A stretch of 64,000 bases of DNA. It comes from Paraburkholderia caffeinitolerans (lineage in GTDB: Bacteria; Pseudomonadota; Gammaproteobacteria; Burkholderiales; Burkholderiaceae). Both the position numbers and the translations under genes were made by a program. Shown here piece after piece: positions 8,877 to 17,016 of the stretch. Location of the stretch: NCBI RefSeq assembly GCF_902859945.1, contig NZ_CADIKL010000021.1, forward strand, positions 1 to 64,000, given 5' to 3'. The notes beneath the pieces are model-generated. The model did no database searches, was not told the DNA's origin, and saw only the letters and a program-made list of their open reading frames with translations. Numbering within the stretch: position 1 is the stretch's first letter; each line of letters starts with the position of its first letter.

Positions 8877-9434
8877 ATGCCTTGCAGCAGCTCCAGCCGT
8901 CCCAGCCGCACTCGCGCGGCGCTCGTTCGTGTTGCCGTTGCCCTGTCTTGCGCGATCGCGCTGCCGGTGCTCGCCTCGACCCCGATCAAGGTGACGTCGA
9001 AGACGCCGCCCGATGGCCCGATTCGTTACACGGTCAAGGTCACATCGAAGTTCTACGGCAACTCACAGGAAACCCGCACGCTGCGTTCGGGCGACACCGA
9101 TGACTTCACCTGGCGCACCACGCCGCCGGGCGGCGCGGTGCCGGCGGCGCAGAGTTGTCCCGATTACGCCTCGCTGCCGCTCGACGCGAACGGCGCGATG
9201 GTGCGCCAGACCCAGTTGCGTCTCGCGCCCATCGTCGCGCCGGACGGCACGGCGAATGTCCAGGTGAGTTTCCGGGCCCAGGCGCCGCGCACCGGCAAAT
9301 CGGCCGCCGGGGCGCAATGTCCCGAAGTGATTGCCCATAGCGAGGTGTTGCACTTCTCGATGCCGACCAACGGCACTGCGAAGACGCTCACGCTCAGCGA
9401 CGGCACGCAGTTGAGCATTTCGGCGCAACGGTAG
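8877..9434 (+). CDS. Secreted protein of unknown function
   Basis: A 185-residue protein with a Sec signal peptide: Arg-rich N-terminus, hydrophobic core LVRVAVALSCAIALPVLA, and likely cleavage near VLA-ST at about residue 33. The mature part is beta-rich with two Cys (AAQSCPDY and GAQCPEV) that could form a periplasmic disulfide. It has a perfect AGGAGG ribosome site (8865-8870) six bases before ATG. I do not recognise the family. It stands alone: 230 bp after the LigD-like gene and convergent with fetB. Confidence 0.75.
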   Translation: MPCSSSSRPSRTRAALVRVAVALSCAIALPVLASTPIKVTSKTPPDGPIRYTVKVTSKFYGNSQETRTLRSGDTDDFTWRTTPPGGAVPAAQSCPDYASLPLDANGAMVRQTQLRLAPIVAPDGTANVQVSFRAQAPRTGKSAAGAQCPEVIAHSEVLHFSMPTNGTAKTLTLSDGTQLSISAQR

Positions 9435-9566
9435 TCCGCTGCGTTCAATACTGAGCCAACGCTGCGGTAGCGCGGATGTACCTTCGCGCACGTCGCGGCG
9501 GGCGGCTGGAAGCCACGAACCGTGCGTGTACTGCGCGTGCCGTCAAGGCGATTCATGCCCGGGACG

Positions 9567-10391
9567 TCACGCGCGCGCTTTCGTGCGAGCCTCCCGCTCG
9601 ACGAGCCGAGCGGCCAAAAAGCAATGCTCGGCCGAAAAAAGCCGCCGGTACGCGAGCACGACAGCGCCCACGGTGCCCAGCGCCGACGAAGCCGCGATCA
9701 GGAACATGATCACGATCTGATAGCGCACCGCCTGCAGCGGCGATTGCCCCGCGAGCACCTGGCCCGTCATCATGCCGGGCAGGCTCACCACACCCACCAC
9801 CGCCATCTGGTTGAGCGTCGGGATCATGCCCGCGCGCACGGCCTCGCGCGCGCTCGCCTGCGCCGCCTCCCAGCGCGTGGCGCCGAGCGCGAGGGCGCTT
9901 TCCACGCGGTCGCGCCGCGCCGTGAGTTCCTGCATCATGCGCTCAACGCCGAGCGACACGCCCGTGAGCGTATTGCCGAGAATCATGCCGAGAATGGGTA
10001 TTGCATATTGCGGCTCATACCACGGCCGAATGCGGATCACCACGAAAAGTCCCACCGCCGCCACGAGCCACGCGCTGATCCAGATCGACACGATACTGTC
10101 CACGCGCTGGCCCATATACGTGCGCGTGCCGCGCTGCGAGCCCGCAAAGCCGGCGATGAGCGTCATCAGCGCCATGAGCGGCAGCACTGCGTACCAGCGG
10201 TTAAACGCGAACACCCAGCCGAGCACATAGCCAATCGCGAGCAACTGTACAACGGTGCGCACGGCGGCCCATGCGAGCTTGCGTTCGAGGTCGAGCTTGA
10301 GCAGCACCGAAACGGCGCCGTTGACGAACACCAGCAGCGCCGCGATGGCGACGTCGCCGATGCCGAGGTCTTGCAGAACGCCAGGGCTCAT
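9567..10391 (-). CDS. fetB: ABC transporter permease, FetB/UPF0014 family
   Basis: A 274-residue membrane protein with about seven hydrophobic segments. The family motif region reads AIPILGMILGNTLTGVSLG, then ERMMQELTARRDRVE, GMIPTLNQMAVVGVVSLPGMMTGQ and AVRYQIVIMFLIA. These match the FetB (YbbM) permeases, which with FetA form an iron-efflux type ABC exporter in E. coli. Its ATG overlaps the stop of the ATPase gene by 4 bp (10388-10391), indicating translational coupling. The substrate here is inferred from homology. Confidence 0.88.
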   Translation of the reverse strand: MSPGVLQDLGIGDVAIAALLVFVNGAVSVLLKLDLERKLAWAAVRTVVQLLAIGYVLGWVFAFNRWYAVLPLMALMTLIAGFAGSQRGTRTYMGQRVDSIVSIWISAWLVAAVGLFVVIRIRPWYEPQYAIPILGMILGNTLTGVSLGVERMMQELTARRDRVESALALGATRWEAAQASAREAVRAGMIPTLNQMAVVGVVSLPGMMTGQVLAGQSPLQAVRYQIVIMFLIAASSALGTVGAVVLAYRRLFSAEHCFLAARLVEREARTKARA

Positions 10392-11140
10392 CGCAGGGCT
10401 CCCATGGTGGCGTGCGTGGCGGCGGGCTCATCGAGCGCACCCGCGCGCATCGTGATGTGACGCTCGCCCACGCGTTGCGCCTGCGCCGGATCGTGCGAGA
10501 CCCAGACGGTCGCGCGTGCGGCTCGCTCGTGTTCGAACCACTGCGTGATCAGCGTTTCGACCTCGCGCGCCGATTCGGGATCGAGCGAGGCGGTGGGCTC
10601 GTCGAGCAGCAGCGCTTCGGGATCGAGTTGCAGCACGCGCACGAGCGCCACGATTTGCGCTTCGCCGCCGGACAGCTCCGATGTCTCGCGCGCGAGGAAA
10701 CCCGTCCCCCGGCCTGCCGCGTCGAAGAGCGCACGCACGCGCGCGGCGTCGAAGGCTGCGTCACGATAGGCCGCGAGCGAGAATGGATAGCGCAGATTGT
10801 CTTCCACTGTGCCGTCGATCAGCGCGGGCCGCTGCCGCACGTAGGCGATGTGACGCCGGTAGTGCGGAATCCGCGCAGATGCGATCGGTTGGCCGTGCCA
10901 GTGCAGCATGCCGCCATCGAGCGGATCGAGCAGCGCGAGCGCGCGCAGGAATACACTCTTGCCCGATCCGGACGGTCCCGTGAGCACGACGCGTTGACCC
11001 GCGTGAAGTGCGAAATTGGTGGGCTGCAGCAAGACCTGGCCGCGCTGGGCGTCGCGGCGCGTGATGCGTCTTGCTTCGATGAGCGGCGCGCTCGACCTCA
11101 GGTCAACGCCAACGTGGCTCGAATCGTTGTGATGAGTCAT
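10388..11140 (-). CDS. fetA: ABC transporter ATP-binding protein, FetA-like
   Basis: A 250-residue ATPase. Walker A is GPSGSGKSVFL, the Q-loop region is YVRQRPALI, the signature is ELSGGEAQIVAL (Glu in place of the usual Gln), Walker B is ALLLDEPTASLD, and the switch His lies in VWVSHDPAQ. It pairs with the FetB permease. The start at 11138-11140 (MTHHNDSSH) has no good Shine-Dalgarno; a longer frame to 11221 begins with a Cys-rich stretch and would nearly touch the divergent asmA-like gene. The shorter form is more likely. Confidence 0.88.
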   Translation of the reverse strand: MTHHNDSSHVGVDLRSSAPLIEARRITRRDAQRGQVLLQPTNFALHAGQRVVLTGPSGSGKSVFLRALALLDPLDGGMLHWHGQPIASARIPHYRRHIAYVRQRPALIDGTVEDNLRYPFSLAAYRDAAFDAARVRALFDAAGRGTGFLARETSELSGGEAQIVALVRVLQLDPEALLLDEPTASLDPESAREVETLITQWFEHERAARATVWVSHDPAQAQRVGERHITMRAGALDEPAATHATMGALR

Positions 11141-11230
11141 CGGAGAATTACAGACAAATAAGCAGCCACCAGGCACGCAGGCTGCTGCGCCATCGTTGGC
11201 GAAACAACAAATGCATAACATGGAGTGCGC

Positions 11231-13573
11231 ATGACATCACGGCAACCCCACGGCTTGGGCCGCACGCTCGCCAAGATCTTCGCATGGCTCGTGGCCGTTG
11301 TCGTGGTGCTCGTTGCCGGGCTGGGCGTGTTCATTTACACCTTCGACTGGAATCGCGCCAGACCCTTTGTCAACGACAAGGTGACGCAAGCTATCGGGCG
11401 GCCATTTGCCATCGTCGGCGATCTCAAGGTCGGCTGGCACCGGCCGCCGAGCGAAACGGGCTGGCGCGCCTGGGTGCCCTGGCCACGCTTCTCGGCCTCG
11501 CGAATCGAAGTGGCGAACCCCGACTGGACCCAGACGCCGCACTTTGCCACGCTCGATGCGATCGATTTCGAGGTGGCCGTGCTGCCGCTGCTCGCGCACG
11601 ACATCGTGATTCCGGCGATCAATCTCGTGAATCCGGCCGTCGATATCGAACGTCTCGCGGACGGCCGCAACAACTGGACATTCAAGCTGGCGTCGTCGGG
11701 CGGGCCTTCCACGTGGAAGCTCGATCTGCACGACATCACGTTCTCCAGCGGCAATATCGCGGTGAACGACCAGCAGACGAAAACCGATGTGAAGATCGCC
11801 GTGAGTCTGCTCGGCCGAGGGATCCCGATCGGCGAGGTGATGGCGCAGCAGGAGGCAGCATCGCGCCAGGGCTCCGCCGAGATGATCGGGCGCGCGGGTG
11901 CGAACAGGCTCGCCCAACAGGCCGAGAAGGCGCAGGCCTCCGAGGCGGCGGCCGCCAGCGCCGCATCCGGCGCGAGTGCCGCTAGCGTGGCTAGTGCCGC
12001 CAACGCTGCAAGCACGCCCGCAGCACGCAAGCCGGGCGAACCGTTCTACGCGATCGGCTGGACCCTCAAGGGCACGTACAACAAGACGCCGATCTCGGGT
12101 AACGGCAAGTTTGGCGGTGTGCTCGCGCTGCAAGATGCAAAGCGGCCGTTCCCGCTCCAGGCCGACGTGCATGCCGGCGACATGCATATCGCGCTGGTCG
12201 GCACGCTGACCGACCCTACGCATCTCGCCGCTGTCGATCTGCGCCTCTGGCTGCAAGGCCAGAGCATGGCGCACCTGTACAAGCTGACCGGCGTGACGCT
12301 ACCGGAAACGCCGCCTTACGCAACCGAAGGGCGTTTCGTCGGCCAGTTCCATCGCGGCGCGAGTGTGTTCCGTTACGAGAATTTCACGGGCCGCGTGGGT
12401 GGCAGCGACCTGAACGGCACGTTCGTGTACGAGCAGCGTGAGCCGCGTCCGCTGCTCTCCGGCGAGCTCGTGTCGAACCTGCTGCAATTCTCGGATCTGG
12501 CGCCGATCATCGGCGCGGACAGCAAGGCGAGCAAGGAGAAGCGCGGCGACACCGCCAAGCAGCCTGCCGGCCGCGTGATCCCCGCCGAGCCGTTCAAGAC
12601 CGACCGCTGGACGTCCATCGACGCCGATGTGAAATTCACCGGCAAGCGCATCATCAAGCAGGGCAGCCTGCCGATCCAGGACCTCCACACGCACGTGATC
12701 CTGACCGACGGCGTGCTCAAGTTCGATCCGCTGCAATTCGGCGTGGCGGGTGGCACGTTCGCCACGCGGCTCGCGCTCGACGGCAGCGGCGAGCCGCTCA
12801 AGGCGCGCGGCACCGTTACCGCGCGCCACCTGAAACTCAAGGAACTATTCCCGAGCTTCAAGTCGATGCAGTCGGCGCTCGGCGAGATCAACGGCGACGC
12901 TTCGCTTTCCGCGATCGGCAATTCGCCGGCGGCGCTCGCGGCCACGTCCAACGGCGAAGTGAAGGCGCTGGTCACTCAGGGCACCATCAGCCGCCTGCTG
13001 ATGGAAGCGGCGGGCTTGAACGTGGCGAATGTGGTCTACGAAAAGCTGTTCGGCGGCCGCGACGTGAACATCAATTGCGCGGCGGCGGATTTCGTGGCGA
13101 CCAACGGCGTGCTCGATCCGCGCGTGTTCGCGCTGGACACCGACGACGCGGTGATCAACATCGATGGCCCCATCGATCTGCGCGACGAATCGATGGACAT
13201 GAAAGTGCATCCGCATACCAAGGGCTTTCGGGTGTTCTCGTTGCGCTCGCCGCTCTACGTGAAGGGTACTTTCCAGAATCCTCACGTGGGCGTGGATGCC
13301 GCCGCGCTCGCGCTGCGCGGCGGCGCCATGGTGGGGCTCGGGCTCGTCAACCCATTCTTGGCGCTCTTGCCGCTCGTCGCGCCGAGCAACAACAAGCCGC
13401 TGCCGTGCGATCAGTTGTTCGCGCAGATCCGCCAGCGTCCGATGGCGCCGCCGCCGGGCCAGAAGATGCGAGCGTTGCCGCCGCCCGCTAGCGGGGCGAA
13501 GGCGGTTTCGCTGCCTGCGTCGCATGGCGACGCTGCGCAATCCAGCGCACAGAGTCTCTACAAGGGCAGTTGA
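11231..13573 (+). CDS. AsmA-family protein
   Basis: A 780-residue protein anchored by one N-terminal transmembrane helix (about residues 15-38) with a long periplasmic part. The start of the mature region, DWNRARPFVNDKVTQAIGRPFAI, is characteristic of AsmA proteins, and the C-terminal half (GEINGDASLSAIGNSPAALAATSNG) is the AsmA_2 repeat. Family members bridge the inner and outer membranes and are linked to phospholipid transport and outer-membrane assembly. An Ala/Ser low-complexity stretch lies at about residues 235-265. ATG 11231 follows GGAG by six bases. It diverges from fetA. Confidence 0.9.
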   Translation: MTSRQPHGLGRTLAKIFAWLVAVVVVLVAGLGVFIYTFDWNRARPFVNDKVTQAIGRPFAIVGDLKVGWHRPPSETGWRAWVPWPRFSASRIEVANPDWTQTPHFATLDAIDFEVAVLPLLAHDIVIPAINLVNPAVDIERLADGRNNWTFKLASSGGPSTWKLDLHDITFSSGNIAVNDQQTKTDVKIAVSLLGRGIPIGEVMAQQEAASRQGSAEMIGRAGANRLAQQAEKAQASEAAAASAASGASAASVASAANAASTPAARKPGEPFYAIGWTLKGTYNKTPISGNGKFGGVLALQDAKRPFPLQADVHAGDMHIALVGTLTDPTHLAAVDLRLWLQGQSMAHLYKLTGVTLPETPPYATEGRFVGQFHRGASVFRYENFTGRVGGSDLNGTFVYEQREPRPLLSGELVSNLLQFSDLAPIIGADSKASKEKRGDTAKQPAGRVIPAEPFKTDRWTSIDADVKFTGKRIIKQGSLPIQDLHTHVILTDGVLKFDPLQFGVAGGTFATRLALDGSGEPLKARGTVTARHLKLKELFPSFKSMQSALGEINGDASLSAIGNSPAALAATSNGEVKALVTQGTISRLLMEAAGLNVANVVYEKLFGGRDVNINCAAADFVATNGVLDPRVFALDTDDAVINIDGPIDLRDESMDMKVHPHTKGFRVFSLRSPLYVKGTFQNPHVGVDAAALALRGGAMVGLGLVNPFLALLPLVAPSNNKPLPCDQLFAQIRQRPMAPPPGQKMRALPPPASGAKAVSLPASHGDAAQSSAQSLYKGS

Positions 13574-13662
13574 GGTGGTGCCGCACGCGCATGGGTCGCG
13601 TGCGCACCCGCCGCAGCGTGGCGTGCTGGCAAATGACCGGCAATAGCTGGCAGGCAGACACG

Positions 13663-13693
13663 AAAACGCCCGGCGCTTGCGCGTCGGGCGTTT
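13663..13693. terminator. Hairpin terminator after the AsmA-family gene
   Basis: Arms aaacgcccggcgc and gcgtcgggcgttt around ttgc, with one G-U type mismatch. A-rich 5' and T-rich 3' flanks mean it can serve both the AsmA-family gene and the convergent gene at 13706-14161, whose stop lies 13 bp away. Confidence 0.8.
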
Positions 13694-13705
13694 GTTGAAA
13701 ATAAC

Positions 13706-14161
13706 TCAGCGTAACTGTTGGCGCGGCGCCGGATCGCCGGTGATGTCCTGGCGGCGCGCCGCGTGCCGCAAGCCGATGCCGGGCCGGGTACCGCCGAACT
13801 CGGGCAGGATCCGCCCGCGCGCCCGGCTCGCGAACACGAGGAAGCCGAAGCCGTCAGCTTCGTACCAGTAGCCGCCGTTCTCGAGCCCTTCGATCGGCTG
13901 CTCGAGCGCATGCGCGATCGATTCGATGCAGCGCCGGCGCAATTCGCTCGTGCCGGGATAGGGCGGGTGCGCACCGCGAACGCTGCACAACAGCACGTCG
14001 AGCCCAGGCAGCACGTGCGCATAGAGCACCGGCTCGTCCTGCGCGCGTGCGCGTGCGATCTTGGTGTCGAGTTGACCGAAAGGCTTGAAGTGACTCAGGA
14101 CGGCGAGAAACGACTCGTCGCCATCAGCCCTGATGCGTTTCCGCTTTTTCGGGAAGGACAT
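13706..14161 (-). CDS. Conserved-looking protein of unknown function
   Basis: A 151-residue soluble protein with a very basic start (MSFPKKRKRIRADGDES) and no signal peptide or membrane helix. The middle contains VLYAHVLPGLDVLLCSVRG, and the C-terminal half GYWYEADGFGFLVFASRARGRILPEFGGTRPG is aromatic and Gly-rich. I do not recognise the family. ATG 14161 was chosen over an upstream frame because the upstream part looks non-coding; an AGGCG lies about nine bases before. It converges on the AsmA-family gene over a shared terminator. Confidence 0.65.
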   Translation of the reverse strand: MSFPKKRKRIRADGDESFLAVLSHFKPFGQLDTKIARARAQDEPVLYAHVLPGLDVLLCSVRGAHPPYPGTSELRRRCIESIAHALEQPIEGLENGGYWYEADGFGFLVFASRARGRILPEFGGTRPGIGLRHAARRQDITGDPAPRQQLR

Positions 14162-14635
14162 AAAAATTCGCCTGAAAAAGGTGGATTGCAAAAAACGCAG
14201 CGTTCCCATGCGACCACTCCCGGACTGGTGCGCCGCACGTCGATCCTTCAAGCATACCGATTTGCCGGATTCACGAGGACTCAGGTCCGTGAGGACTCTG
14301 TCGACACCCTCGTTGTGTCAGGCAAACGCCATGCCGGACCACACGTCGCGCTCATGTAGGTATCCCGGCGCTCTCTAGTTGCCATTTACTTATCTCCGGT
14401 CTCAATAATAGACCTGCGCGCGCGCGCGGTGTGACGATTTCTCTGGAAAATGCCGGCTTTTCTCACTACGTGGTGCGGGTCACCACATACGTTGTAATCT
14501 CATAATCTACCGGAGATAATGATTCAGCACGGGCGGCGTGGCCATTTCACGGCACGCGAGGACCTGGCCTGGGGTGGCCGGGCGGGGAGGTCCGGCGCGC
14601 AAGCGCGGCCCGGAGCGGCATCCAATCAGACCGAC
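14162..14635. other. Intergenic and leader region before the sensor-kinase cluster
   Basis: 474 bp with three local symmetries: a direct repeat of gaggactc (14275-14282 and 14291-14298), an inverted repeat ggtct-caataat-agacc (14398-14414), and an inverted repeat gtggtg-cgggt-caccac (14470-14486). These could be operator sites for the kinase cluster. The AT-rich cataatctacc near 14500-14510 may include a -10. If translation starts at ATG 14519 the last 117 bp are coding. Confidence 0.45.
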
Positions 14636-16300
14636 ATGAAACTGTTCGCCAAGGGGCTTTTGCTGATCGCGATACCGAGCGCAATCGAGCTTGCGCTGCT
14701 CGGCATCGTATTCGATACGCAAGGCGAGGCCGCCCAGGCCGCGAAGAGCGCCGAGAACAGCAAGCAGATTCTCTGGCAGGCCGAGGGCCTCGTCCATCCG
14801 CTGTTGCGCGAGGCGGCGCGGGTACGCACCGCGATCGTGCTCGAAGATCCCTCGTTCATCGACCGCCGCGCCGTCTGGGCCGAATTCTCCGACCGCATCG
14901 CGTTGCTCGCGCATATGGTGAGCGACAACCCCAAGCAGCTCGCGCGCATCCAGCGCATCAACGACTACGCGCGAACGTGGCGTGCGCGTTGCAGCATGGT
15001 GGCCGACGCGCTGCGCGCCGACCCTCCCGGCGGCTTTGCGTACGCGGGCGGCGTTGGCCTGCCGCCGGAAATCGACGCGGTGCGCAGCGAGCTGGATGCG
15101 TTCATCGCCGAGCAAACGCGCTTTGACGAAGCGCGCAGCGCCTCACTGCGAGAGAGCCGCGAGCGGCAGCAGGATGCGCTCATCTTCGCCGTCGTCGGGT
15201 CGATGTTGGTCTGGGCCGCCACCGCAATTGTGTTCGCGCGCAATGTGGGCCTGCGCCTTGCCGCGCTGAGCGCCAATGCGCAACGACTGAGCGTTGGCGT
15301 GGCGCTCGCGCCGCCGCTTGCCGGCAACGACGAAATCGCCTCGCTCGACGCCGTGCTCAACCAGACGAGCCGGCGCCTGAACGAAGCCGAGCATGAACAG
15401 ACGGCGCTCAAGGCGCAATTGCAGGAGCGCGCCGCGGACCTCGCCGCCGCCAACGACAATCTGCGCCAGGAGAGCCAGGACAATGAGATGTTCATCTACA
15501 GCGTCTCGCACGACCTGCGCTCGCCACTCGTGAACCTGCAGGGCTTTTCGAAGGAGTTGCAGGTTTCCTGCGGCGACCTGCGTGAGCAGATCGATCTGGC
15601 CGATCTGCCAGCTAACGAGCGCCGGCACATGGTGGAGGTGCTCGACGGCGATGTCGACGAATCGTTGCAATTCCTGCGCCAGGCCGTGGCGCGCGCGGCG
15701 GCCATCATCGACGCGCTGCTGCGCATTTCGCGCGCCGGGCGGCTCGAGTATCGCTGGCAGCGCGTGAATGTGGGCCGGATAGTCGAGCGCGCGCTCGCAG
15801 GCCTCGCCGAGGGGCTTGCTCTGCAGGCGCGCATCGAGGTGCGCGAGTTGCCGCCCGCGTGGGGCGACCCGGCGGCGCTCGAGCAGATCTTCGGCAACCT
15901 GATCGACAACGCCTTGCGTCACCTCGATCCGGCACGGCCCGGGCAGGTGGAAATCGGCGCGCTGGAGCTGGGCGAGGGCGTGGACGGCCGCGCGGCTCCG
16001 TCCGCAATTTCCAGCGCGGCCAGCGCGAATGCGCGCGATGCTTCGCGCATATCGGGCACGCGTACGCGGACCTATTATGTGCGCGACAATGGCATCGGCA
16101 TCCCGGCTGCGTATCTGCCCAAACTCTTTCGTGCGTTCCAGCGCCTGCATGGCGGCGATTCGGACGGACAGGGCACGGGGCTCGCGCTCGCGCGCCGCAT
16201 TGCGGAGCGCCATGGCGGCCGAGTCTGGGTCGAGTCGACGGAAGGCGCGGGCTCCACCTTCTTCGTCGCGCTGCCCGACGAGCCGCTGCGCGCAGCATGA
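14636..16300 (+). CDS. Membrane-bound sensor histidine kinase
   Basis: A 554-residue kinase. A transmembrane helix at about 5-24 and a second at about 182-202 flank a helical periplasmic sensor of about 155 residues resembling CHASE3-type domains. A HAMP-like linker and coiled coil follow. The H-box is SVSHDLRSPLVNLQGF with phospho-acceptor His about residue 292, then N-box FGNLIDNALRH, G1 RDNGIGIP and G2 GQGTGLAL. An insert rich in Ala/Ser separates N and G1. The H-box resembles phytochrome-type kinases. ATG 14636 puts the first helix at the N-terminus; ATG 14519 would add a 39-residue polar extension. The stop overlaps the next gene (ATGA at 16297). Confidence 0.85.
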   Translation: MKLFAKGLLLIAIPSAIELALLGIVFDTQGEAAQAAKSAENSKQILWQAEGLVHPLLREAARVRTAIVLEDPSFIDRRAVWAEFSDRIALLAHMVSDNPKQLARIQRINDYARTWRARCSMVADALRADPPGGFAYAGGVGLPPEIDAVRSELDAFIAEQTRFDEARSASLRESRERQQDALIFAVVGSMLVWAATAIVFARNVGLRLAALSANAQRLSVGVALAPPLAGNDEIASLDAVLNQTSRRLNEAEHEQTALKAQLQERAADLAAANDNLRQESQDNEMFIYSVSHDLRSPLVNLQGFSKELQVSCGDLREQIDLADLPANERRHMVEVLDGDVDESLQFLRQAVARAAAIIDALLRISRAGRLEYRWQRVNVGRIVERALAGLAEGLALQARIEVRELPPAWGDPAALEQIFGNLIDNALRHLDPARPGQVEIGALELGEGVDGRAAPSAISSAASANARDASRISGTRTRTYYVRDNGIGIPAAYLPKLFRAFQRLHGGDSDGQGTGLALARRIAERHGGRVWVESTEGAGSTFFVALPDEPLRAA

Positions 16301-16929
16301 AGGCAAGACCATCGAAAACGCATGAGGAAACGTCGGAGAGCGGTATGAGAGAGGGAGAAAAGGCGGAACAGAAGGCGGACGACAGCGCGGGGGCGCAGCC
16401 GGATCTGCACCGGAGCAGTGCGCGCGCCGGCCTGTCGGCAGAGCCCGTTGAGACTGGGCGGCGCGTGAGTATCGTGCTGATCGAAGACGACGATGGCCAT
16501 GCCACGCTGGTCGAACGCAACCTGCGGCGCTCGGGCGTGTCCAACGGCTTTTTGCGTTTTCGCGACGGCCAGGAGGCGCTCGATTATTTCTTTGGCGTGC
16601 CGGGTGCCGGCACGATTGCAGCGTCGAATTACCCGTCGCGGGAAGAACTGGCGAATTTCGTCGTGCTGCTCGATTTGCGCATGCCGCGCGTGGACGGCTT
16701 CGAAGTGCTGCGGCGCTTGAAGGCCGATCCCGTGACCGCTTCGGTGCCGGTGATCGTGCTCACCACGACCGATGATCCGCGCGAGATCGAGCGTTGTTAT
16801 GAACTGGGCTGCAATGTGTACATCACGAAACCCGTCGAATATGACGCGTTCATCGAGGCCGTGCGGCGGCTCGGATTTTTTCTCCAGGTCGTCAAGCTGC
16901 CGCCGGGACATCGCTTCGTGCGTCCTTGA
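16297..16929 (+). CDS. Single-domain response regulator (Rcp1-like receiver)
   Basis: A 210-residue protein. A polar N-terminal tail of about 55 residues is followed by one receiver domain: acidic pocket VLIEDDDGHATLVERNL, phospho-acceptor Asp about residue 126 in VVLLDLRMPRVDGFEVL, conserved Thr in IVLTTTDDP, and Lys in VYITKPVEY. The longer beta3 loop (FGVPGAGTIAASNYPSREEL) is typical of Rcp1-type partners of phytochrome-like kinases. There is no output domain, so it probably relays phosphate or acts by protein contact. ATG 16297 overlaps the kinase stop by 4 bp; ATG 16345 is an alternative start. Confidence 0.88.
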   Translation: MKARPSKTHEETSESGMREGEKAEQKADDSAGAQPDLHRSSARAGLSAEPVETGRRVSIVLIEDDDGHATLVERNLRRSGVSNGFLRFRDGQEALDYFFGVPGAGTIAASNYPSREELANFVVLLDLRMPRVDGFEVLRRLKADPVTASVPVIVLTTTDDPREIERCYELGCNVYITKPVEYDAFIEAVRRLGFFLQVVKLPPGHRFVRP

Positions 16930-17016
16930 AGTATTCGATACACGCAGGATCATCATGACAATATTGATACCGCGCGCGCCAGCGGCGCGGCGTCAGCCAC
17001 GAGGGATGCTCGACGT

